From CBDIHP01 sp965279195 (GTDB lineage: Bacteria; Planctomycetota; Planctomycetia; Isosphaerales; Isosphaeraceae): a stretch of 64,000 bases of DNA. The translations under genes and the position numbers were made by a program. Below, piece by piece: positions 1-8,351 of the stretch. Below the pieces are notes generated by a model that saw only the letters and a list, made by a program, of their open reading frames with translations, did no database searches and was not told where the DNA came from. The stretch covers positions 543,888 to 607,887 of the forward strand of contig CBDIHP010000048.1 in assembly GCA_965279195.1 (NCBI GenBank), given 5' to 3'. The first letter of the stretch is position 1. Every line of letters starts with the position of its first letter.

Positions 1-118
1 CCTCGAGCCGGGGGCGGGGGCCCTTGTTCCATGTCCCTTCGAAACGGCCGCAGGCCTCGACGACGCGGGCCAGCTTCCCCAGGGAGTCGTCGGGCTTCGG
101 GGACTCGGGCGAGCTCAT
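1..118 (-). CDS. Ser/Thr protein kinase, N-terminal fragment (runs off window)
   Basis: Only the first 39 codons are in the window. The peptide begins MSSPESPKPDDSLGKLARVV and continues through ACGRFEGTWNKGPRPRLE. This is the opening seen in many planctomycete Ser/Thr kinases, an acidic leader followed by a short helix that ends shortly before the kinase lobe. That assignment rests on recalled family resemblance and on position, because no catalytic motif is inside the window. The start ATG (118-116) overlaps the TGA of the upstream sigma factor gene as ATGA, so the two genes are probably translationally coupled. A kinase directly after an ECF sigma factor fits a regulatory pair in which the kinase acts on or with the sigma factor, which is inference. 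Confidence 0.6.
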   Translation of the reverse strand, partial: MSSPESPKPDDSLGKLARVVEACGRFEGTWNKGPRPRLE

Positions 119-732
119 GGCTTGGCGCCCTCCCAGGTCTTGCGGATCAGTTCGAGCCGGTAGCTCACGGTCCGGGACGAGCAGTTGAGCCGGGCGGCGA
201 TCTCGTCCTTGTTGTAGCCCTCCATCTTCCAGAGCGCGATGTCGCGGAGTTGGTCGTCGGGGAGGGCGGCGAGGAGGTTGCGGCACTCCTCCAGGACCAT
301 CGCCGCGATCTCGGGCGAGGGGCCGCCGGAGGCGAATTCGTCGAGCCCGACCCCGCCGTCGCCCTCGCCCTTGAGGGCCGACTCGGGCAGGACCTTCCCC
401 CCGCCGCGCTTCTGGGCCCGGGCCCGCTCGATCTGGTCGTAGGCCTTGCGACGGGTGATCAGGCAGAGGAGCTGCCAGAGGTCGTCGCGGTCCTCGACCT
501 GGGGGAACTTGCCGGCGTTCAGGCCGTCGAAGACGCTGCCGAACGCGCTGAGCGCAGCATCCTCGCCGTCCTCGATGACGCCGACCTTGTTCGCCGCGCC
601 CAGCTTGCTGTTGGCGAGGCGCACGAGCCTGGTGAAGTAGCGGTCCCAGAGGGCCTGGGCGGCGTCCGACTTGCCCTGGCGCGCCGCGACGATCCAGTTG
701 CTGACCGACCCGCTCTCGCTCGATGTTTCCAT
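115..732 (-). CDS. ECF-family RNA polymerase sigma factor
   Basis: A 205-residue protein with ECF sigma architecture. Region 2 lies in roughly the first 100 residues (WDRYFTRLVRLANSKLG, then the LITRRKAYDQIERARA helix). A linker follows, and region 4 is near the C-terminus, where LPDDQLRDIALWKMEGYNKD leads into a helix-turn-helix with IAARLNCSSRTVSYRLELIR. Proteins of this kind direct RNA polymerase to a small regulon. The ATG at 732 was chosen because it begins METSSES, is preceded by a purine-rich GGGGGGGA element, and the frame upstream is low-complexity and unlike the family. The stop overlaps the start of a kinase gene (ATGA). No anti-sigma gene is visible; the kinase is the obvious candidate regulator. 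Confidence 0.88.
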   Translation of the reverse strand: METSSESGSVSNWIVAARQGKSDAAQALWDRYFTRLVRLANSKLGAANKVGVIEDGEDAALSAFGSVFDGLNAGKFPQVEDRDDLWQLLCLITRRKAYDQIERARAQKRGGGKVLPESALKGEGDGGVGLDEFASGGPSPEIAAMVLEECRNLLAALPDDQLRDIALWKMEGYNKDEIAARLNCSSRTVSYRLELIRKTWEGAKP

Positions 733-1080
733 CGCGATCGTCCCCCCCTTTGCCCGGCGCCCTGGCATCGACCCATGCGGTGGCTGCGACCCTCGTCGAA
801 GAGTATCGCGGCCGACGCGGGCCGACGGAAGGGGCCGGTTGCCGGTTCCCCGCACGGCCTGCGCGCGGGAGACCGACGATGTTCGTGTCTGTTCCTGAGG
901 GGGAAATCCGGAACCGGGCCACGGGGGTGCAACGCGGGACGGGTTTCTCGGCCCTGTAGGGTGGGGTGCCCTGCGGACCAACGGGACGCGGGGCACCCCA
1001 CCGACGGCAACCCACGACAACAGGGCCGCCACGCTGGACAGGTGCGGTGACCGCGAAGACGCGGTCAGCACACACTACAA
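733..1080. other. Intergenic region between two sigma factor genes
   Basis: About 350 bases separate the two sigma factor genes, both on the minus strand. The stretch must hold the promoter of the 732-115 gene and the 3' end of the upstream module. The only clear structure is the hairpin at 961-1001. Open frames crossing this region are arginine- and proline-rich and look like chance products of high GC. Confidence 0.5.
961..1001 (-). terminator. Hairpin downstream of the sigma/kinase operon
   Basis: GTGGGGTGCCC (961-971) pairs perfectly with GGGCACCCCAC (991-1001) around a 19-base loop. It lies about 80 bases after the stop of the minus-strand sigma gene at 1081. There is no convincing T-run, so it may be a terminator or an mRNA-stabilising stem. 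A related GTAGGGTG/CACCCTAC inverted repeat occurs at 60462-60585. Confidence 0.45.
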
Positions 1081-1590
1081 TCATGCCAGGGCCGACGTCA
1101 GCCAGGCACGGGCGAAGGACCAGTCGCGGTAAGCGGTGGCCCGGGAGCGGCCGAGGGCCTCGGCGGCCTCGTCGACGGAGAGGCCGGCGAAGAGGCGGAG
1201 CCGGGCCAGTTCGGCGGAGTCGGGGTCGGCCGATTCCAGGGCGGTCAGGGCCTCATCCAGCGAGAGGAGGGTCTCGGCGTCGGGGAGTTCCAGGCGGTCG
1301 GCCTCCGTCACCTCGAACCGCCTGGCCTTGCCCCCTCGCTTGCCCGCCCGCTTCTTTCGGGCGTGATCCACCAGGATCCGTCGCATCGCCTCGGCCGCCG
1401 CCCGGAAGAACCGCGACCGATCCCCGAACCCCTCGCCCCCCTTGAGCCTCAAATATGCCTCGTGCACCAGCGCCGTCGCGCTCAGCGTGTGCCCCCTCGG
1501 CTCCGACGCCAGCTTCGCCGCCGCCAGCCGGCGGAGTTCCTCGTAGACGGCGGGGAAGGGGGAGTCGACCTCGGGCGGATCGGGCGTCAT
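1081..1590 (-). CDS. ECF-type sigma factor, planctomycete Sig-70_X6-like
   Basis: A 169-residue protein. The N-terminal part holds the sequence LRRLAAAKLASEPRGHTLSA, followed by TALVHEAYLRL and then DRSRFFRAAAEAMRRILVDH. This is characteristic of the planctomycete/acidobacterial ECF subgroup that I recognise as TIGR02999. The C-terminal region 4 helix-turn-helix is LSVDEAAEALGRSRATAYRD, followed by WSFARAWL. Its ATG overlaps the TGA of the upstream kinase/WD40 gene as ATGA (1587-1590), so it is the second gene of a two-gene operon. Gene order is kinase then sigma, the reverse of the neighbouring module at 1-732. A role as the output sigma factor of the kinase is inference from gene order. Confidence 0.9.
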   Translation of the reverse strand: MTPDPPEVDSPFPAVYEELRRLAAAKLASEPRGHTLSATALVHEAYLRLKGGEGFGDRSRFFRAAAEAMRRILVDHARKKRAGKRGGKARRFEVTEADRLELPDAETLLSLDEALTALESADPDSAELARLRLFAGLSVDEAAEALGRSRATAYRDWSFARAWLTSALA

Positions 1591-4500
1591 TTCTGGGCCT
1601 CCCGGTCGCGCCTGGCCTTCTCTTCCTTCTCCACCTCGCCCCGGAAGTAGGCCGCGTCGACCTTGCTCCCGAGGGCCTCGGCGCGTTGCAGGAGGGCCCT
1701 TGCGGGTGCCAGCCTCTCGCCGAGCCGGTACTCCTTCTCGCGGAAGTCGGCCCTGGCCCAGTGGAGCGGGTCGCCCGTGACGGTTCCCGGCATCTCCAAG
1801 GGGATGTCATCCCCCAGGCCCGGCAAGGACGGCAGGACGGGAAACCCTTCGAGTGCCTTCCGTTTCGCCTGCCAGGTCGGTTCGTCCCAGGCCTGGAATT
1901 CCCCGTCCTGCGGTCGGAGCTCGCCCTGCATGGCCACCTCGGCCCAGGCTTGGAGCAGTTCGGGGGGCCAGGCGTCGTGGTTCCCCTCGGTCGGGATCCG
2001 ATGGACCTCCAGCGTGAAGTCGTCCGGCTGGACCACGGCGAGATATCCAAAATCCTTAAGGTATCGATACCGGGGACCCCAGCCGTAGAGGTTGTCTCCC
2101 CAGCCGATTTCAACGTCCACGCCCTTGCCGGCGGGGAGGAGCTTCTCCAGGCCGAGGTCGATCAAAGCCGCCTGCGCCGCGAACGCGTCGCGCCGGCTGC
2201 CCAGGGCATAGCGGCGGTCGGGCGAGAAGGCGATGAGGTCGGGGGCAAATCGGCGGTCGGGGGGCGGTGTCTTAATGCGCCCGGTCTTCAACTCGGCGAC
2301 CTGGCCGTGGTCGAGCTGGATCAGGTCGAACCCGTCGGGCTGAGGGACGAACACCCACGATGACAACGATTCCACCCGGAGCGGCGGACCGAGTCGGACG
2401 ATCTCGCGAGAAATAGGGGAGACCAGTGCGCCTCCCGAACCCCGAGCCCCGATGGCGTCGCCCGACCACCACAGCGGATAGGACAGCCTGGGATGGGCCA
2501 CCGGCTCGGGCGGGGCCCACATGTTCTCCGGCGACCAGGCCCGAAGTATGGCCACTTCGTCGTCGGAGCGGACGATCGTCGCCAGCCGGCGACCGGGCAC
2601 GTCCTCGATCACCGAGAGCCTCCCCTGCGGCGATGGGTTCGCCAGCCGGGCCAGGGGCGTGCCGTCGACCGCTGAGAGCACGACGACGTCCGTCCCTTCC
2701 CTGGCGGTGATCCACTGACCCTTGCCGTGGAATTCCAGTGAGTCGAGGATCCGCCCGGGGACGTCGAGGCTCGCGATCCGTTGGCCGGTGGCGAGGTCCC
2801 AAAGCTCGGCGGGGCCGGCGGGCTCGAAGGTCTTGCGGGTGATCCCTTTCTCCTCCTTCCTCGTCTCGACCGTGCCCAAGGTGATCAGGCGGTCGGTCGT
2901 GATGCGGGCGAACCGGTTGAAACGGGGGTATCGGGCAGGCGAGTCGTCGTCCCGCGAGAATGGCTGTTCGTCGAGGAGCCGGTAGCGATTGGGTCGAGGC
3001 TCCGTCGCCACCCGGAAGGCTCCCGTCTCGGCGTCCCAGATCCGTGCGATGCTCGTGCGATCATCCGTGACGATTGCCTTGCCGTCCGCGCTGAAGTTGC
3101 AGGCGACGACCTTCTCGGAACCTTGACGGAGGTCGGCGATCTTCGAGGCGGTGCGGGCGTCCCAGACGCGGAGGAGGCCGTCCTTGCCGAGGGTGAGGAT
3201 GCGGCGGTTGTCGGAAGAGACGAACGCGGCGACGATGGCGACGCCGTCGTGGTGGATCCTCGGGAGCAGGGGGGCGTGGCCCTGGCCGACGGAGAGGATG
3301 GCGGCGGTGGCGAACTCGCGGAGGTCGGAGGCGTTCTCGGGGATCTTGCCCAGGTCCCGGGTGAGCTGGAGGATACTCCGGCGCTCGTTGCGGGCGATCT
3401 CGGCCAGAGTCAGGTCGATCCTCAGACTGGCTGCGGTACGTTCTGCCTCCTGCTTGGCCTTGTTCAACTGCTGGAACGTCGATTCATACTTGCCCAGATT
3501 GACCCGGGCCTGTTCCTCATTCGACTCGGCTTCGAAGCGTCGGGCCATGGCCACGCGTTGCTCGGCCAGGGCACGTTGTTCGGCGTTGTGGGCCCGGACG
3601 GCCAGCCAGCCGGAGATGAGCGCGGCCTTGATCAGGACCAGCAAGAACACGGTGCCGAAGATCATCCCGGCCTTATGCTTCCGGGCGAACTTGCGGAGCC
3701 GGTAGACCGCCCCCGGCGGGTGGGCCTGGACGGCCTCGCCGTCGAGGTGGCGCTGGATGTCGGCCCCGAGGTTGTTGGCCGTGTCGTAGCGGCGGTTGCG
3801 GTCCTTCTCCAAGGCCTTCATGACGATCCAGTCCAGCTCCCCGCGCACCAGGCGGGCGAGTTTTTCCGGGTCCGACCGCCGCACCGCCGCCAGCGAGGCT
3901 TTGGATTCCGACGTGCTCAATCGCTGGCTCGGGCGGGGCGGGTCCTCCTCGCGGACCAGCCGCAGGACCTCGTCGAGCGCGACCCGCTTCAGGCGTTCGG
4001 GCTCGAAGGGGGGGCTGCCGGCGAGGAGTTCATAGAGGAGGACGCCGAGTGCGTAGACGTCGGTGCGGGTGTCGATGTCGAGCTGGTTGAGGGTCGCCTG
4101 CTCGGGGGCCATGTAAGTGGGCGTGCCGATGAGGGCGCCGAAGCCCGTGTACAGGGTCTTCTCGGTGAGCTGCTGGCCGACCGCCTTGGCGACGCCGAAG
4201 TCGATGACCTTGGGCACCGGCGTCTCGTCGTGCAGCGCCACCATCACGTTCGACGGCTTGATGTCCCGGTGGATGATCCCCTTCTGGTGGGCGTGCTGGA
4301 TCGCCTTGCAGACCGGGACGAACAGCTCCAGGCGCTCGCGAGGGTTCAATCGTCGGGCGTCGCAGAACTCGGTGATCGGGACGCCCTTGACCAGTTCCAT
4401 CACGAAGAACGGCCGGCCGTCGTCGGTCGTGCCGGCGTCGAAGACCTTCGCGATATTGGGATGGTCCATCAGCGCCAGCGCCTGCCGCTCGGCCTCGAAC

Positions 4501-4910
4501 CGGGCGAGGACGTTCCGGGAATCCATCCCCGGGCGGATCAGCTTGAGCGCCACCCGCCTTCGGATCGGCTCCAACTGCTCGGCCACCCAGACCTGCCCCA
4601 TGCCCCCCTCGCCGATCAATTCCAGCCGCTTGTAGCGGCCGGCGATCAACCTGGAGAGATCCTCTGGAGGGGTTGGGGGGGATTCCTCCTCCGGATCCCT
4701 CGGGACGAACGACCGCGTCCCCAGGTCGGCCGCCAGGGGGCGTTCGAGGGCCGAGATCGGCGCCTCATGGGCCTCCAGCAAGGCCCCCAGCCTCGCCCGG
4801 AGTTCCGGATCGCCCTCGCACTCGCGGTCGAGGAACCCGGAACGCTCCCCCGCCGGGAGGTCCGCCGCCGCGTTGAACAGGTCCTTCAGACGCTTCGCAT
4901 CCCGAGCCAT
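1587..4910 (-). CDS. Membrane-anchored Ser/Thr protein kinase with C-terminal WD40-like repeats
   Basis: A 1,107-residue protein. Residues 1-90 form a helical leader. The kinase domain spans about 93-360 with glycine loop GEGGMGQVW, lysine in ALKLI (about 123), catalytic loop HRDIKPSN (214-221), DFG (237-239) and APE (268-270), so all key residues are present. A hydrophobic segment around 425-450 (FGTVFLLVLIKAALISGW) is the single membrane anchor. A coiled-coil stretch rich in Ala, Glu and Arg follows (AEQRALAEQRVAMARRFEAE). The C-terminal half carries degenerate WD40 blades such as DGLLRVWDARTASK and SIARIWDAETGAF. The topology suggests a cytoplasmic kinase with an extracytoplasmic propeller sensor. 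It overlaps the downstream sigma factor gene by four bases. Confidence 0.93.
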   Translation of the reverse strand: MARDAKRLKDLFNAAADLPAGERSGFLDRECEGDPELRARLGALLEAHEAPISALERPLAADLGTRSFVPRDPEEESPPTPPEDLSRLIAGRYKRLELIGEGGMGQVWVAEQLEPIRRRVALKLIRPGMDSRNVLARFEAERQALALMDHPNIAKVFDAGTTDDGRPFFVMELVKGVPITEFCDARRLNPRERLELFVPVCKAIQHAHQKGIIHRDIKPSNVMVALHDETPVPKVIDFGVAKAVGQQLTEKTLYTGFGALIGTPTYMAPEQATLNQLDIDTRTDVYALGVLLYELLAGSPPFEPERLKRVALDEVLRLVREEDPPRPSQRLSTSESKASLAAVRRSDPEKLARLVRGELDWIVMKALEKDRNRRYDTANNLGADIQRHLDGEAVQAHPPGAVYRLRKFARKHKAGMIFGTVFLLVLIKAALISGWLAVRAHNAEQRALAEQRVAMARRFEAESNEEQARVNLGKYESTFQQLNKAKQEAERTAASLRIDLTLAEIARNERRSILQLTRDLGKIPENASDLREFATAAILSVGQGHAPLLPRIHHDGVAIVAAFVSSDNRRILTLGKDGLLRVWDARTASKIADLRQGSEKVVACNFSADGKAIVTDDRTSIARIWDAETGAFRVATEPRPNRYRLLDEQPFSRDDDSPARYPRFNRFARITTDRLITLGTVETRKEEKGITRKTFEPAGPAELWDLATGQRIASLDVPGRILDSLEFHGKGQWITAREGTDVVVLSAVDGTPLARLANPSPQGRLSVIEDVPGRRLATIVRSDDEVAILRAWSPENMWAPPEPVAHPRLSYPLWWSGDAIGARGSGGALVSPISREIVRLGPPLRVESLSSWVFVPQPDGFDLIQLDHGQVAELKTGRIKTPPPDRRFAPDLIAFSPDRRYALGSRRDAFAAQAALIDLGLEKLLPAGKGVDVEIGWGDNLYGWGPRYRYLKDFGYLAVVQPDDFTLEVHRIPTEGNHDAWPPELLQAWAEVAMQGELRPQDGEFQAWDEPTWQAKRKALEGFPVLPSLPGLGDDIPLEMPGTVTGDPLHWARADFREKEYRLGERLAPARALLQRAEALGSKVDAAYFRGEVEKEEKARRDREAQK

Positions 4911-5009
4911 GATCGACCTCCCGCCACCAGTGTTTCCCAGAGTGGCGCGGAAGGGCAGGGAGTTGTCTCAGCGTTCGCCGGAAATCGCGTTGCGTGGGAA
5001 CCGGCTTCG

Positions 5010-5037
5010 AAAATGAGGGAACAAAGCCAAATGGGGT
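5010..5037 (-). repeat. Dispersed motif copy (TTGGCTTTGTTCC variant) beside a parS-like site
   Basis: Read on the minus strand, the sequence runs TTTGGCTTTGTTCCCTCATT and then TTCGAAGCCGG. It is a variant of the short motif with core TTGGGTTCGTT seen at about ten other places in the window. It lies about 20 bases from the palindrome at 5055-5076. The copy at 10941-10970 shares the TTTGTTCCC variant and has the same order relative to a second parS-like site. Confidence 0.55.
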
Positions 5038-5054
5038 TCTGGGGTGTCTGGTGT

Positions 5055-5076
5055 GATTGTTTCACGTGAAACAATC
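5055..5076. other. parS: parS-like ParB binding site 1
   Basis: The 16-base core TGTTTCACGTGAAACA (5058-5073) matches the classical bacterial chromosomal parS consensus exactly. It sits inside a longer perfect palindrome, GATTGTTTCAC and its complement, covering 5055-5076. The site is intergenic, between the kinase/WD40 gene start and the cytochrome gene stop. parS is bound by ParB, which recruits SMC and drives origin segregation. No parA or parB is in the window. In most bacteria with this system parS sites cluster near oriC, so an origin-proximal location is likely but unproven. Confidence 0.85.
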
Positions 5077-5253
5077 AGGGGAATGGGGCTGTTTGTGTGT
5101 GCAGGGTGGGGCGGACGCGACCTTTCGGGCTCGCGTCAACCCCAGCGATGGACGCCGATGATGGCAGAATCCCGCGCGCGGGGCCGTCGTCGGCGGGGTG
5201 ACGCCTCACATGAAGTTCGGAGTCGGCCCTCCACTCTGCCGCAAATCTAGGCC

Positions 5254-7128
5254 TCAGATGGACTTCAGGTATTCCAACAGTGCGGCCTTCTGGTCACCCG
5301 TCAGCCCCTCTGCGTAGTAATGCCCCACGTTGGAGTTCCCGGGGATGTCTTTCCCCGCGGCATCTTTCACCTCGAACGTGGGGAATCCCGGCGCATCCTG
5401 TCGGAATCCGACCCTGATCGGGTCGAACTGACGGGTACCGATGGTGAAGCGAATCGGACGTTTCGCCGGCTCCGTGAGGAGATCCGTCAGGCTGGGGACC
5501 GAGCCGTTGTGGAGATACGGGGCGGTCGCCCAGATGCCGTTCAGGGGGCGGGCCTTGTAGCGGGCGGTCGTCCGGGTCTCGGGCGGGAGGTCGGGGATCT
5601 CGCTGCGGTGGAGGTCGAAGAGTTCCGCGAACTTCGGGTTCTTGAAGCTGATGCTCTTGAGGAGGTCCCGGCTCTTCAGGTTGATCTGAACCAGGGATGG
5701 GTCGAGGAGGTGGTTGCGCAACTCCGTCAGGGGCCAGCGGAAAATGGTGCCGATCACCGCGTTGCTCAGCATCAGGTCGCCGGTCGTCCGGTCGGGGATC
5801 CTGTCGCCGAGGAGCAACACATACTTCGACCACTTGCCTTCGAGCCGGCCCGACGGCCGCTCCCTGGCGAAGTTCTCGGCCAGCTTCGGGTCGGTGCCCG
5901 TGTCGAAAAGGACGGCCGTGATCTTGCGATTGGGCGAGGTCCGATCGAACGGGAAGCCAGCCTTGTCATGGCAATTGGCGCATTTCCGCTGATAGATGAC
6001 CTTGCCGGCATCGCGCTTCGCCACGTCGATGGGCGGGAAAGCGTCGGGCCACTGGGGGGACCAGAGGGTCTTCAGCCAGTTCTCCATCCGCCGGAGGTTG
6101 TTGATCTGGACCGACGACTCATAGCCCAGCGGGGTGACCAGGAGGTCGTTGAACTGGAACTGGCCGAAGACTCCCAGGACCTCGCCGACGTTGCGGCCGA
6201 GCGAGCCGATGTCCCCGGGGCCGCCGTTCGGGGCCGCGCCGTTCCACTGCACCCGGTCGTGCTGAGGGGCGTCCCAGAGGAAGGGGATGCTCACCGGGGC
6301 GTCGGCCGTCTGCGATCCCTCCATCCCGTCCGGCTTCGCATTGGGCGTGGCGCGATGGAATACCTCGTTCAGGATCGCGCCGAAGGCATCGATCCGGCCG
6401 TAGGCGGATCCGCCGTTCTTCGGGAAGTTGCGGGCGTTATAGCCGTGGCGGACCAGGATCACCTGCTCGAGTTCCGCCTTGAGTTCTTCCCGGGCCTCGG
6501 GTGAATCGCCCGCCCCCAGCACGGCCTTCGCGAATCGATCGAACTTCGCCGCGTTATCCCGGGTCGCCACCAGCGAGGCCTCCAGGTCGCGGAGGAAGCT
6601 GACCACGTCGCTCAGCGCCGGGGCGCCGTCGACCCGGTAGGCGACGTTGTTGAAATGCAGCTCATTTGTGTGGCAGGCTGCGCAGGTGAACCCGAGCCAG
6701 TTCGTGGTCCCGTCGAGCAGGCTCCTGTCCTTCACGAACCCCACCGGAAGGCCGTCGGGGTTCCAAGCATCCGGCTTCTGAGGCAGGTAACGGTAGCGGA
6801 GGATGTTCTCACGAGCCCGGAAGGGCGTCTCGCTGGTCGGGCTTTCGAGGACGAGGAACCATTTGTATGGCAGGAGCTGCGACCCCTGCGACGTGAAGTA
6901 GAACCGCTGGCTGTCCTCGGGCGACCAGTGCTGCTTGAGGTAGCGGACCGAGGTTACCGTCTCGCCCAGGGGGTCGGGGCCGACGGCGTCGGCGTTCCGG
7001 TCCTCGCCGGGCGGGTCGGAGGCCAGGGTGGGCGGCACAAGGCAGGCGAACACGGCGAGTGACGACAACATCGCGGCAAAGGCGAGACGCCGCCCTATCA
7101 GGAGGGGCCGATCGGGGGAGGGGATCAT
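5254..7128 (-). CDS. RoxA-like di-heme cytochrome c / cytochrome c peroxidase-like protein
   Basis: A secreted protein of about 624 residues with an N-terminal signal sequence (RRLAFAAMLSSLAVFACLV, then a PTLASD cleavage region). It carries two heme-c motifs, CAACH at about 149-153 and CANCH at about 383-387. The segment LNGIWATAPYLHNGSVPSL near the C-terminus is typical of the di-heme peroxidase/RoxA (rubber oxygenase) superfamily. The wide spacing of the hemes and the overall length resemble RoxA-like proteins more than classical MauG or CcpA. A periplasmic redox role is safe; the substrate cannot be told. The ATG at 7128 was chosen because the signal peptide follows directly; in-frame residues further upstream are arginine/proline-rich and unlikely to be translated. 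Confidence 0.88.
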   Translation of the reverse strand: MIPSPDRPLLIGRRLAFAAMLSSLAVFACLVPPTLASDPPGEDRNADAVGPDPLGETVTSVRYLKQHWSPEDSQRFYFTSQGSQLLPYKWFLVLESPTSETPFRARENILRYRYLPQKPDAWNPDGLPVGFVKDRSLLDGTTNWLGFTCAACHTNELHFNNVAYRVDGAPALSDVVSFLRDLEASLVATRDNAAKFDRFAKAVLGAGDSPEAREELKAELEQVILVRHGYNARNFPKNGGSAYGRIDAFGAILNEVFHRATPNAKPDGMEGSQTADAPVSIPFLWDAPQHDRVQWNGAAPNGGPGDIGSLGRNVGEVLGVFGQFQFNDLLVTPLGYESSVQINNLRRMENWLKTLWSPQWPDAFPPIDVAKRDAGKVIYQRKCANCHDKAGFPFDRTSPNRKITAVLFDTGTDPKLAENFARERPSGRLEGKWSKYVLLLGDRIPDRTTGDLMLSNAVIGTIFRWPLTELRNHLLDPSLVQINLKSRDLLKSISFKNPKFAELFDLHRSEIPDLPPETRTTARYKARPLNGIWATAPYLHNGSVPSLTDLLTEPAKRPIRFTIGTRQFDPIRVGFRQDAPGFPTFEVKDAAGKDIPGNSNVGHYYAEGLTGDQKAALLEYLKSI

Positions 7129-7574
7129 TCGCGGACGCGTCCTTTCCGTCGGGCCACGCGCGAGGTCAGGACGTCCCGCCGGCGGTTGCCGACGGAGGAT
7201 GGGGCGCCTTCCCTGTCCGGCGAGGTCCATGGAGGAAATCGGGAACGAGCGGCCGGGCATGCAAAGGGTTCATCGATCCGTCGCGTCGGCCTGGCCGATC
7301 GTTGCCCGCCCCCGAGTATCCGGCCGGACGCGCCGGTCGTCCAGAAAGAGATGATTCTCCGTTCCCCGGCCCCGTACAATATCCGGGTCACCCCTGGCGA
7401 TCGGGTTCCTGGTGTGATAGTGTTCGTTTGTATCCTTGGGCGGTCACGCTGGCGAGATAATGGGAAAGATCCGGAGATTGGGTTGTCCGGGATGAGGAGA
7501 CGCCCGGGAATACCGCGAAGATGCGTTGAGTTGGATACCTGGGTCGGACGGAACGGCAAGGGAGGGATGGTCTA
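7129..7574. other. Divergent intergenic region
   Basis: About 450 bases lie between the diverging cytochrome gene and the YbjN-like gene. The stretch must hold both promoters. No RNA gene, repeat or convincing operator was recognised. The part next to the YbjN gene is AT-richer than its surroundings (for example around 7365-7480), as expected for a promoter. Confidence 0.4.
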
Positions 7575-8078
7575 ATGCCGATGCTGGAGCGTTTCAGCCG
7601 GGAGATGATTCAGGCGGCGATCGAGGACAGCGAATTCTCGTACATGACCGACCGCGACGGTGACTTCGTCGTGGAGTTCGGGTACGACGAGGAGATCAAC
7701 GGGCATCCCCGGTTCCTCCTGATGCTCTCGGGGGAGAACGAGGATCAGTACTGCCTCCGGGCCGACACGATGAGCCGGGTCCGTCGCGACCAGTTCGACC
7801 GGACGATCCGCCTCTGCAACGAGTGGAACGCCCTCTACAAGCAGCCGAAGGTCTACTTCGAGGTCGACGACCCCAACAACTCGACCTCCGGCCGGGTCGT
7901 CTGCGAGCTCTGGATCAACCTGGCACCGGGTGCCCACCAGGAACTGGTCAACCACTTCACCAGCGGCTTCTTCGCCGCCTGCTTCGGCTTCTGGCATTGG
8001 CTGAGCCGCCAGAATGACTACGAATCCCTCGGCGACGTGCCTCCCCAGACCCCCAGAGTGCCGAAGGACGACAAGTGA
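7575..8078 (+). CDS. YbjN domain-containing protein
   Basis: A 167-residue soluble protein with the YbjN / type III secretion chaperone-like fold. Visible hallmarks are an N-terminal helix (MLERFSREMIQAAIEDSEFS), a strand-rich middle (GDFVVEFGYDEE, HPRFLLMLSG) and then CNEWNALYKQPKVYFEVDD. The fold ends in a helix containing HQELVNHFTSGFFAACFGFW. Family members are called sensory-transduction regulators or stability factors, and no enzymatic function is established. The ATG at 7575 comes shortly after GGGAGGG. The gene stands alone and is followed by a MITE-like element. Confidence in the family is good and in a specific role low. Confidence 0.8.
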   Translation: MPMLERFSREMIQAAIEDSEFSYMTDRDGDFVVEFGYDEEINGHPRFLLMLSGENEDQYCLRADTMSRVRRDQFDRTIRLCNEWNALYKQPKVYFEVDDPNNSTSGRVVCELWINLAPGAHQELVNHFTSGFFAACFGFWHWLSRQNDYESLGDVPPQTPRVPKDDK

Positions 8079-8140
8079 TCCATTTGGAGTGCGTGAACGG
8101 AACTGCCGCTTTCCTGCGGGGAGTCCCGCCGGCCCAGGGC

Positions 8141-8319
8141 GCGCTGGGCGCGGGTCTCCCGACCCCGCCCTTGCCCTGAGACGAGGTACGGCTGGGGCGT
8201 GCAGACCCAGAAATCAAAGGCCCTGATATCCGGGACGTTTCCGAACGGGTCTGGAGCCCCAGTTGAGTGGTACGGCGCGGCGGAAATTGGGGCGGGGTCG
8301 GGAGACCCTCGCCCAGCGC
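8141..8319. mobile_element. MITE-like element with 30-bp terminal inverted repeats (copy A)
   Basis: The left end starts GCGCTGGGCGCGGGTCTCCC (8141) and continues GACCCCGCCC. The right end (8290-8319) is its reverse complement with one mismatch in 30. The interior contains a CGAACGGGTCTGGAGCCCC stretch that also occurs, inverted, inside the elements at 45111-45196 and 45531-45698. There is no coding capacity. The arrangement fits a non-autonomous, transposase-mobilised palindromic element. No matching transposase is in the window and no target duplication was identified. Confidence 0.6.
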
Positions 8320-8351
8320 CTGGGCTGCTCGCTCTGTACCCCCCAAAGGGC

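Noticed and set aside
1587..5069. Long plus-strand open frames opposite the kinase gene (762 and 302 codons)
   Set aside because: Low-complexity acidic/valine-rich translation without motifs; antisense shadow caused by high GC.
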